Shown here in pieces: positions 14,101 to 26,100 of a stretch of DNA of 64,000 nucleotides. Made by a program: the position numbers and the translations under genes. How positions within the stretch are numbered: position 1 is the first letter of the stretch; each line of letters begins with the position of its first letter. The notes below the pieces were generated by a model. It saw nothing but the letters and a program-made list of their open reading frames with translations. It made no database searches and had not been told where the DNA came from. This DNA is from Candidula unifasciata (Eukaryota > Mollusca > Gastropoda > Stylommatophora > Geomitridae), in NCBI GenBank assembly GCA_905116865.2, contig CAJHNH020003135.1, forward strand, positions 452,004 to 516,003. Direction: 5' to 3'.

Positions 14101-17100
14101 TTCACTTGTTAAAGAATTGCGCACATGGAAACTGAATCAGTGCGTTTAGGGAGTATTCTTACAAACAAGAAGCAGTTAAATGGCCTTTATGTTGGCATGT
14201 CACACCGAAAAGGGTTTAGGTGCATTCTGGGACAATCAGGACTGTAGGAGAACTTGTGAGTCAAACTCCAAACTGATATTCTCACATGTGCTGTTTTGTT
14301 TTACTTTCTGTATTTCAATCTGAAGATTAGCCATTTTAGCACAGAAATAAGCACCTCATTTATTACTTAACTGATTCTTTTTCTTGTGTTGCAGCTTTAA
14401 ATCTCAATTGTCAACTCATTTGTTTCTTTCTATTTTTTTGTCTCTCACGCTACCCTGTCTGCAACAACCAACCAAATGTAATGCCTGCCCTGTCCTGCCC
14501 CAAATCTGATGTGTTGCTGGGCCACCCTTTTGTCTGACCTGATGCTGCTGCTGTTGTTGCTGCTGCTGCTTACCCGACCTGAACTGACTCAAACCTACCT
14601 CGTTAACATCACTTTGTCTCACGCTGCTCTGCCTGTAAACAAACATAATAAAATGAATTGAATGAAATAGAAAGTGACGCCAGACGCTCTGTTTGTACTG
14701 TTTGGTAGGTAGCTCTTACTGTTGTAAGGCAGTATTGATTTCTTGTGTTGCCATGGTTTCAGTGGTTCTGTTTTTGTGCTGCCAATAACCTCCACTATTT
14801 GTGGTGTCCAAAAAATTGTTTTTAATGGGTAGACACAGGTTGACTTTGTTTCTTGAGATCACATTGAATCAATCCTGCCATCGACGTGGTGGCTTGTTTC
14901 TTCTATATCTTCCCTCATCATGGGCAATTTGTGAACACAACAATGGGACATGCAGATGTTTCTATGTCAAACTTGGTGTCATAAACAGCAGAATAGAAAG
15001 GGGTTGTGGTGAAGTGGACTTCAAGACCGTTGTTGCTGAAATACTGTCTAGAATATTGGACCCACACTTGATGTTGTACATGAGCATTGGACATGGGGCG
15101 TTGTTTTTAGAGCAGATTGTGTGCCTGACAACATTGCCTTAGATGCTGAAATACTCAAATTATCTAGGTAGATTCTATTACATGTTTATTGTTTTATTTG
15201 GCCAGTTTGTTCTTTGGTGTCTGCAGCCATACATATAGATCATTCCCCTATTCAACAGTGAGGTTCTTTCATCAGTGTTAACCTTTGTCATAGTTGACAT
15301 TGTCTGCTTTCCTGTCACTACCATCGGTTCTAATTTGTCAGCCTCCCTCTTGTCAGGGCAGTTTGCTAAGTCCTAGCTGAATTGTTCTTGTTATTGGCAG
15401 CACTTTTGGGGGAAGGAGGAGGCTTGAAGGCGTTGAGAGTTCTAATTGGGGAGATCTGTGTGCGTGCTATATTTGTCATACATTTTATAGTGTACATGTT
15501 ATACACATTTTGTATGAAGGAATTGTCTTTCACATGGCTAGTGATCTATTTATTGAACTGAATTTTTTGTTTTTCATATTTAATTACAAAATATTATGTT
15601 CTCAAATTGCTTCGTTTCCTTCTTACCCTGATACATGTTTTTTTTTTTTTAATGCTAAAAGTATTTTTGTCCCAAACTTATAATGGAGTAAATGTTTGTG
15701 TGTGGCAATTGTACATTTTTAATGGTTATGGAGAAAATTTTTGTGTTTTGTTTTGCAATTGTACATTTTCTAATGGTTTAGTATTGTGTTGTTTGGATAT
15801 GTGTGTATATTTATATATAACAAGTTGTATTTGTACTGCACAGTATATTTTTTTCTCTTGTAAATGTACATTTGTATGTTTTTACCAAATGTAGAATATG
15901 TGAGAAGTTAATATTTTTAGATTGTCCGTGTATGCTTTTGTTACAATTTAGTTTTGTCTAGGTATTTAATGTTTTTCATCATCTGTCCAGGTAAGCCTTT
16001 TCTTTCTCTGTTATAGAATCTAGTAGTAGTGAATATATTTACTGTGAACTACTGGCAGTAGAAATCTGGTCTTGTGGAGAGTGTGTGGTAGACACATTAG
16101 AGATCCGAACCTTGTTCTGTATGCCAGATTTAAAGCAGGGATGAGGAAGTTATTCCGTGAGTGAGTACATGTCAATGCTCAGGGTAAGAATAGTCGTGCA
16201 CCACCGAAGTTGTGCAGCATGAAGTGCCTATGTCACCCTGGTCCATTAACTAGAACAAGACTGTTCTAGGATCCATATTTTGACTGGCAACATCTGGTGT
16301 GAGTTCTGCCGACATTGCGGAACAGTTGATATGCTCCAGGCTGGCGATACAGAGATCCTACCACAAGTGACATGTATCATGTCTCAGCAAAAGAACATCG
16401 TTGGTCTAGCTCACTGCTGACACAGTTTCTTGTAAGACCAGATAGTGATGGATAACGGACTGTAATCTGATCTGGTCTAAATGATGGGGCGGAGGATCAG
16501 AGCTGTCCACAAAGCACACGCTGCTCGCTAAATGGGTAAAAGAGTTCACTATGGTGGAGTGGCGGTAGTATACATGTGTGGTTTGGTCTAGTTTTGTGGG
16601 TCGAGTGTACTAGTACCAGATTATCACCACAATGATGCTGGTGCTCTTCTGTGTTAAGGGACAGTGACTAGAGTAGTGCTGGTGGGGACAACAAAGTATT
16701 TAATTTGGTTTTATTTAGTTCATCTTCATAATATAGCAGGGCTCTCACTATGTCTGACTGAAACTAGCTCGGTCTCTCGCTAGTGCTCACGCACTTTCAT
16801 AACCAAGGAGTTTCTTGTATCATGTGCCTAACTTTGTGCTTATCAGTCAGTCCCTGCCCCTCCCTTCTGCCATATGATGTTTTGTACGATCCACTGTAGT
16901 GCCTGACATAGCCAAACTATTTAAGATGAATGTTCCTTGATGTTCAGATCTTCTGTGATTTGGTTTTTCTTTTCTTATCCATGGTATTCTGAGAATCTTT
17001 CTATAGCATTTCAGCTTTTAAAAGCCTCTTTTTTTCTCCCTTAAGGACTGCAAGATCACCCCTAACTCACATCCTGCTGTTTAACCATAAACTTTGTCAC

Positions 17101-20100
17101 TCATTGTAATTTTTGCTTGACATGCAGTTTTATCGGGGGTTTTTTCTGCCTAAATTATTTAATCACCAGCAGTACTTCTAGTTTGTTCACAAGCTAATTT
17201 ACTCGAAAATATGATTTTTATTCCAAAATAGTTGATGTGTTGATTTTATGTCAGTACATAAATGAATTTGTGTGATTGTACAGGTGTGTATGGTAATGTG
17301 CACCGTGTGAAGATTCTCTTCAACAAGAAGGACAATGCTCTCATCCAGATGGCAGACCCAACACAGGCCCAGCAAGGTCAGTTGACAGCTCTATTGTCTG
17401 GGTGGTTGTTGTTGTTTTTTTTTCATTATTATACACATGCAGTGATCACATTGTTAGACAGGGCAGACTGGAGTGACATATGTGTTGTGCTGGGTGTGTG
17501 TTAGAGGCTGTGCTATCCTAATGTTACAGGTGGGTGTGTGTGTTAGAAGCTGTGGTATCCTAATGTTACAGGTGGGTGTGTGTTAGAGGCTGTGGTATCC
17601 TAATGTTACAGGTGGGTGTGTGTTAGAGGCTGTGCTATCCTAATGTTACAGGTGGGTGTCTGTGTTAGAGGCTGTGGTATCCTAATGTTACAGGTGGGTG
17701 TCTGTGTTAGGGGCTGTGGTATCCTAATGTTACAGGTGGGTGTGTGTTAGAGGCTGTGCTATCCTAATGTTACAGGTGGGTGTCTGTGTTAGAGGCTGTG
17801 GTATCCTAATGTTACAGGTGGGTGTCTGTGTTAGAGGCTGTGGTATCCTAATGTTACAGGTGGGTGTGTGTTAGAGGCTGTGGTATCCTAATGTTACAGG
17901 TGGGTGTGTGTTAGAGGCTGTGGTATCCTAATGTTACAGGTGGGTGTTAGAGGCTGTGGTATCCTAATGTTACAGGTGGGTGTCTGTGTTAGAGGCTGTG
18001 GTATCCTAATGTTACAGGTGGGTGTGTGTTAGAGGCTGTGCTATCCTAATGTTACAGGTGGGTGTGTGTGTTAGAGGCTGTGGTATCCTAATGTTACAGG
18101 TGGGTGTGTGTTAGAGGCTGTGGTATCCTAATGTTACAGGTGGGTGTCTGTTAGAGGCTGTGCTATCCTAATGTTACAGGTGGGTGTCTTAGAGGCTGTG
18201 GTATCCTAATGTTACAGGTGGGTGTCTGTGTTAGAGGCTGTGGTATCCTAATGTTACAGGTGGGTGTGTGTTAGAGGCTGTGCTATCCTAATGTTACAGG
18301 TGGGTGTCTGTGTTAGAGGCTGTGGTATCCTAATGTTACAGGTGGGTGTGTGTTAGAGGCTGTGCTATCCTAATGTTTAAGGTGGGTGTCTGTTAGAGGC
18401 TGTGCTATCCTAATGTTTAAGGTGGGTGTCTGTTAGAGGCTGTGCTATCCTAATGTTACAGGTGGGTGTCTGTTAGAGGCTGTGCTATCCTAATGTTACA
18501 GGTGGGTGTCTGTTAGAGGCTGTGCTATCCTAATGTTACAGGTGGGTGTCTGTGTTAGAGGCTGTGCTATCCTAATGTTACAGGTGGGTGTCTGTGTTAG
18601 AGGCTGTGCTATCCTAATGTTACAGGTGGGTGTCTGTGTTAGAGGCTGTGCTATCCTAATGTTACAGGTGGGTGTCTGTGTTAGAGGCTGTGCTATCCTA
18701 ATGTTACAGGTGGGTGTCTGTGTTAGAGGCTGTGGTATCCTAATGTTACAGGTGGGTGTCTGTGTTAGAGGCTGTGCTATCCTAATGTTTAAGGTGGGTG
18801 TCTGTGTTAGAGGCTGTGCTGTCCTAATGTTTAAGGTGGGTGTCTGTGTTAGAGGCTGTGCTATCCTAATGTTACAGGTGGGTGTCTGTGTTAGAGGCTG
18901 TGCTATCCTAATGTTTTAGGTGGGTGTCTGTGTTAGAGGCTGTGCTGTCCTAATGTTACATACAGGTCGGTGGCTGTGGTATCCTAATGTTACAGATGGG
19001 TGTATGTTAGAGGCTGTGGTATCCTGTTACATACAGGTGGGTGTATGTTAGAGGCTGTGCTATCCTAATGTTACAGGTGGGTCTGTGGTACAGGCTGTGT
19101 TGTCCTAATGTTAAAGGTGGTTTTGTGGGTGTTTGGCTGGATCGTTAGAGACTATCGTAATGTTAGAAGTGGTTCTATGAGTGTTTAGCTGGATAGTTAG
19201 AGGCTGTGTGTGTCCTAATGTGGAAGGTGGTTGCATGTCTTGCTGTAGTAACATTATGTTTAACATGTGAAAGTTCACTCCCAGCTGGAGCAGTTTCTTC
19301 TGTTTGCAGCCCTGCTGTATGTATTTCAGCCGTTGTGTGTGTGAGCTTGTTGCTGATATATGCATGTACTCTTTGCAGCCATCACTTATTTGGACAAGGC
19401 CCGTTTGTGGGGTAAACAGCTTCGCGTGGCTCCATCCAAACACCAGATGATCCAAATGCCTAAAGATGGACAGTCTGTGAGTTATGTTTGTTGCAACATT
19501 AATTTATGACCTAGAGAAATAGCCAGTCAGTCAGTTTAGTTGTAAATGAGTTTATCCCCGTGTGAGTTCTGGGGCCCTGTTGTAGGGAAACACAAGAAAC
19601 AGACTCCCTGCCCCCCCTGACGAGCATGATGTAAGAGCTTCTTCAAAGTTGAAGTATGTCTGCCGGAGAGGCAAGGAAACAAGAGTCTGCATACAAATAT
19701 GTGCATGCAACACCCAACGGTTCCAGCTGACAGGCTGTGCTGCTGTCACTGGCTCGAGCCAACGATGCAACATTAAAGCAGCGGTTCTCAAACTGGGTGG
19801 GGTGCTGCGGCAATAACCAGGTAAACAGCAACAGTCTAGAGACCATTAGTATCGGAACTCTTTGCTGGCTGCTGAAGATGGGGGACGTAGCCCTTTGGGA
19901 TGTCCCCGAGTGCTGTGATGACGGTTCTTGAATCAAATACAATCAAACAACAGTCCAGAGGTGGACGAACACCCAGAACAGTAGAAATACTGGAGTTCAG
20001 GTGAATGCGAAGAAGAAGAAAGAGTTAATTTTCATCGCACGATTTCACCCACTTCCTAATTCACAAACACCATGTGTAAATTACAGGGTTCGTAGTGGAC

Positions 20101-23100
20101 CGGGAAATCGGGAAATTACCGGGATTTTTTTCGTTGACCTTGAACCGGGAATTTAAGCTTATAAAAGACATTCCGACCTTAAAAACCCGTGAATTTTGAC
20201 CGCGGCAATGAAATCGTCAGAAATCCTGTGTTTTTCAGCACAGGCAATTTTGAGGGAGCCATTTGGCTTTTTTGGCCATTTGGCTAGTTTTTGGCTACTT
20301 TCGTTGTATGGTCGTTTCAGGTGTGAGGGCAGCTGATTATTGGCTATTTTCAGCCGAAATGGCTTGTTAAAGGCCAGGGGAGGGCGGGCTTTGTTGCTGA
20401 TCATGAAAACATGCAGACAGCAGCGGTGTGGCATGGGGCGGGAAGTAGCAGATTCCGTCTCGCGCGCGTGTGTGTGTGCCTTTGTTTCTAGCGAGTCCGG
20501 CAGAATGAACAGTTTAAATCGTTTATGGCCGTGGTTTCTAGAAAGGATTACATTGGGAGATGGTGGGGCTCGGTGCAGTTGTATTTATAAATAGAGTCGC
20601 CGTGGTGGGGGCTAAGCACGGCCTTCTCTATTAATTAGAGACGGCATTGGGGCTAAGCAAAGTGACTGCAGCTGGATTTCCCAGTTCTATTTTTGGCCTG
20701 GATTTATCTTTACAGTGTGTTTGGCGATCAGTATTGTAATTCCCCGAGATTCCCTCTTCTGTTGTCTCACCCCTCTCTCTCTCTCTTCCCTCCCTCTTTC
20801 ACTCTTCTACCTATTGCTCCTTCCTTCCCGTCTCCTGCATTGTCTCTAACCCTCCCTTCTGATCTTCATCTTTTTCTCTTTCTCTCTATCTTTCCTTTTA
20901 CTCTCTCATTTCCTGTCCCCCTCCCCGTTTTTCCTATTTTATTTCTTGTTTAAATGTTTAGTAAATGTGCGGCTCCATAACTCTTCCTAGCAACTCAAGT
21001 ACACAGGAAGTTGTATTGGGAGGGGGGGGGGGTGCATTCTGTGGGAACATGGTGGATATTTTCTTTTGATGTGTTTGTTTTCCTAGCGGCCTTAATCTCT
21101 GTCCATCTCCCTTCGCGCCCCCTCACATTTTGTCCTACCTGTTCCTCACTCTCTGACTGTCTGTGTCACTGCTTTCCTCTCTCTCTCTTTGTATTTGCCG
21201 CTCTCCCTCACTCCCTCCCTCTCTTTCTCTCTCTCTCTCTCTTTCTTTCTTTCTCCATACCTTCAGTTGGTGTATAAGGTTATGTGTTGCCTAGTGCAGA
21301 ACATTTCATGTCCATCATTCCCCCCTCCCACACATTAAATATATGTGTACTTTTAAAAACACATTTGCTGTCACCTCCCCCCCCCCCCCCCCCCCCCCCT
21401 TTTCTCCTCCCACATTGATGACACCTAGGGGAGGAAGTGCACCCCTTCCTGCTATCTTCTTCCCTCTATATCTCATCTTATTTCTTACTCCCTTCTTTCT
21501 CTCCCTGTCTCATTCCCACTTTATTTTCTTAAACTTTATTCTCTCACCTCCTCTGTCTCACCCTTACCACCTCAGCCTTCTACACCACTTTCCACCACCT
21601 CCTCTCTCCCCTCCTTTCTGTAATTGGAAAACCAGAAATAAAATGAAGTCCACTGCTGCCCTGACCTATTTATGTGTCTGACCTATTTATGTGTGTGGGT
21701 AAACTTCTCTATTTTCCACCAGTGGTGGGTTGGGATCCCCTGGACTTTTTTTTTCTTCATAAAATGACCTTGGCTCTCAGGTCACCAGCCTTAAGTGTAA
21801 GAAATTGAATTATTGTTGTCACACACAGATAGGACAAGCAAGGGGCAGTAGGGGTTAGCACTGTTGTTTTTGGACCACGGCCACATTCACATTGGGAGAG
21901 GGTAGGAACCGGAAAAGTGGCCTCACTTAGAGATTTCCTAATTCTATTTTGGGCACTCATTGTTCTTACACCCCCCACCCCCACAACCGTGTCTTACCTT
22001 TCTTCTCTCACCCCTTCTCTTTCCTTTGATCTTCTACTATTCTCCTTTCTCTCTCCATTCTTCCTCTCTTCCTTTCCTTGCCCTTTCTCCTGTCCCATCT
22101 CTTCTTTGTCTCCTCTCCATCCTGTCTTTTCATTTTCTCTAGATTTCCTTACCCGCTCCCCTCTCTCATTCTCTTTCCCCCCCCCCCCCCCCCCCCCCAT
22201 TTTTTTTTACCTGGTTCATCTACATATTTGTTTGCCCCATAACTATCTTTTCCTTGTGGTTGTGTCCACTACACTTGAAATTGTGTGAGGGGGGGGGGGG
22301 GGGGGGGGGGGTGGCTGTTTTTTTTTCTTTGAGGTATCTTGTCTCCCTTCCCTCCCCCCTCTCTTAATCTGTGTTTGTCACTGCCTTCCTTACCCACCTT
22401 TCTCTCTCTCTCTTGCTTTATGTCTGTTTGCCTCCCTTCATCACTTCCTCTTTGTATACCTCCCTCCCATTCTCCTGCTCTGCCTTTTTTCTCTTTCTTT
22501 GGTTCTCTCCCTCTGTCTGCTTGCCTCTCTGTGCTGTCCCTTTGTCTCTCTCTCCTTTATGTCTACATCTCTCTCTGCTTGCATCTGCTTCTCACCCTGT
22601 CCGTTCTCTCTCCCTCTGTCTCCCTTCTTTCAACTCTTTGTCATATTTTCCTCCTTCCATATCTCTGTTTCGTTCCCTTTTTCCTTCTCTTTTCATCTGC
22701 CCATCTCTGTATCTGCATTCCCTCTTTCTGTATTTGTCTCCCTCTCTGTCTTTCGCTGTCCCTTCCCCACTTTTCTTCATCATGTCTCCATCCCTCCCTC
22801 TCATTTTTTCCTCCTTCCCCAGACTTCTTTTCCTTCTTTTCTCTACCTTCATCTGTCCATCTTTACACTGTCTCTTCCAGCCTACCTCAGCATGTGTCTT
22901 CCTCTCTCTTCATGACTCTCTCTCTCTCCCCTAACCCTCTCAGGTACCAGGTCCAGAACAGACAGGACTTCAGTTTGCTGCCCTCTACCACCAAGCCCTA
23001 AAAAAAAATTTCAAACACTATATCAAGCTCAGGGGCCGACCAACACGAAGATGGACACAGGATATAAGTGACTCCTTGAGTATAAAAAAGTACATGAGGC

Positions 23101-26100
23101 GGGAGAGCTGGTGAGAGACCGAGTTTTTTTTTTTGTCAGGACAAAGGAAATGCTACATGATGATGATATCTGTGCTGGTATACCAACACATGTGGCACAA
23201 ATGAAGTACCTTGTGTGCTCAGTACACCCTTGAACAAGGCAAAAATCTTGTATTAGTATTACACCGAGACAACCTTGAAAAAAACTAAGGAGACCTTGAA
23301 AAAGACCTTAAAAAGCCTTGAAATTGATTGGTAAATTTGGCTATGAACCCTGAAATTATTTGTCCACTCACTTGTGGACCATTGTATGTCATCAGTAAGC
23401 TCTGATTGATATGAGAATGGCATCCACACATTTCTGTGATTACCTGTATATCTCAGGAGCTGCAGCTAGACTCACTTACCCAGCAGCTGCTGGTGGTGTT
23501 GATTGACTTGGTTTCCTCTGCCTGCCTGCCCTACATTGGGGAACCAGGTGATGTCCTGGCAAGTGAAGTGAGCTGGCCTGTGTTTAGAGCATCATCACCT
23601 GTTGAGTGGCGATTGGTCTGGAAAGCTGTAGCTTTGTGGCTAAATGGCCAATGCCTTTACTGTATTTATCTGTATATTTGTTTGAAAATTGTCTGGTCTT
23701 CACTAAACAGAAATGCATGTTTATTACTGAGTTGCCAATTGCTGCTATCTGTTCTACAGGATGCTGGGCTCACCAAAGACTATGTGAACTCGCCACATCA
23801 CAGGTTTAAGAGAGCTAGCACCAAGAACTACATCTTCCCACCCACGGCTGTGCTGCACTTGTACAATGTGTAAGTGTCTGTCCCGTGAACAACCTATTCT
23901 TATCTTGTTAGTTGAGATGCAGTGGGGCTGGAGCCACATACTGTAGCGCCTCAAACCCGCACTTATACTGGCATACATGGGACACCTCTCTCTGGTCGAC
24001 ACAGACTCCTGAGCAGGGGACCTGGCGAATGTAGGTATCATTAAGAGTTGAGGAACCAACTGTCTGCACACACACACTTGCCAGATTTGTAAAATGGATG
24101 TGCACCAGAAGTGGATGAATAAACATAACTTTCCACAGTTTACAGTCGGTGAATGTGAAGAATAATGCCTATAGTGGATACAGCAGTTGGCCCCAGGAGT
24201 CCAAGCTGCTTTGTGGCAAGAGCTCTGAAAACAGAGCAAAGTTGACAGTATCCTTTTGTTGATTAGGTGCACACACTGAGGGTTGTATTTAAAGTACACT
24301 GAAACCAGCAGTTGGATAGTAATCTTCTGGGTCAGAATCTGGTACATTAACATAAGCCATAGCTCACCTCTTCATCATAGTAATCACATGTGATATTAGG
24401 TAGGACAGGCACTGCGGCACATGAACATCGTGTTTGTTTGTTTCACCAAACAGGGCCACACTGGAGGAAGATGATATCCGCAGCATGTTCTCTCAGTACG
24501 GGACCGTGAAGGCATTCAAGTTTTTCAAGTGAGTACCTCGTGTTTTCTCTGTTACAAAATGATATTTCCCTGACAGGGTCAGTTGCGTGTGGTATGTTCA
24601 GTCACGACCATTTCCAGCTGACAGGCTGTGCTGCTGTCACCGGCTTGAACTAACAATGGGACATTAAAGCAGCGGTTCTCAAACTGGGTGGGGTGCTGCG
24701 GCAATAACCAAGTAAAGTCGGCTAAAAATTGTTAAATTATTAAAGAAGGCTTGTAGATACTTAAAAATTTGAAATTTAATTTTTCTTCACTCATCACTGT
24801 CAAAAAAGTTTATTTCTTGTTTAAGAACCACTGTGTTTACACATCGTTGGCCCAACCTGGGGAGGTCAGCTCGTCGGCTGAAGCCGGTCGTGGTTCAGTT
24901 GTATTGGGTACTAGAGTTTACTTTGCTCACTGGCGGGGGACTGAAATGACTGCAGAATTTGATCATTGACCAGAGATGCAGTTTACTGTAAACATGGTGC
25001 CACCGTAGAAGTCTCAGATGATGCTACACGTTATAGACTGCGACACAGGGCTGCTGTAAGGTGTCTGATTCAAAGCCGTTCCTGATTGTGTCGGTTACTC
25101 ATGGATAGATTGGGAGCAGAAACATCTGCTTGTTTATAAAACCACTTTACATTGAAATCTTATTGCTGGGTTTAATTATTCTTTAATATACTTGTAGGAT
25201 GTTTTAGATATACTATATATATAAATATTAATTTATATTTTTTTTTTTTACTATTGTTTACTTACGTGTGTATGATTTTGTATAGGTGTAAATGAATGTG
25301 TGTGTGTGGTATGACTTACATGTATGATTGTGTGTGTGTGTGTGTGACGTGACTTACATATATGATATTGCCCACAGCAATGACAGAAAAATGGCTCTCA
25401 TCGAGATGTCTACGGTGGAAGAAGCTACTCTGGCCCTTATTGTGAGTACAATCTCTCCTTTATTAGTTTTGTTAGTGTCGGTGTGCAGGAGTACTTAGAT
25501 ATTTAGTGCTGTTGCACAGCTGGTAACTGCAACAGTTCTCCCTGACCCGTGTGGTACTTCCACTTTTTGTCGCGTTTTTCTGAAAAAGATGATGCAGCAG
25601 AGGAAGAAGCTGTTTTGCTTTTAGAGTAATTAAGAAAGCAGACATCAAAGGACGTGGTGGGGGTTATGGATTAGAGGTATGGTCAGTCTCTGTCATAAGT
25701 CACAATGTTTGGTTCAGGTCACAGATCAACATCATGGCACAAGGGCAGTAACCCACAAGTGCTCCGTTCTACTTCTGACTCAAGCCTGAGTCCAGAGAAT
25801 CTCAGCACAGTGCACAAACTCTGTAGCACCGGCGAGATGATGATCTTGTTTGCACATCTAGAAATCAAGGGTTAAGGCAGTCCACTGACACGGTGGAATG
25901 ATTCTTTGATTACACCTGCATATGGGCTTCTAGGGGTCTGTGATACATACACCTGCATATGGGCTTCTTGCTGTCTGTGATACATACACCTGCATATGGG
26001 CTTCTTGCTGTCTGTGATACATACACCTGCATATGGGCTTCTTGCTGTCTGTGATACATACACCTGCATATGGGCTTCTTGCTGTCTGTGATACATACAC

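Noticed and set aside
18506..18919. 137-codon frame of [14 protein letters not shown] repeats
   Set aside because: Translation of the intron 13 minisatellite whose 42-bp unit is a multiple of three; ends where unit length changes.
22339..23001. 220-codon Leu/Ser/Pro frame
   Set aside because: Low-complexity CU tract inside intron 14; no domain, several overlapping frames equally open.
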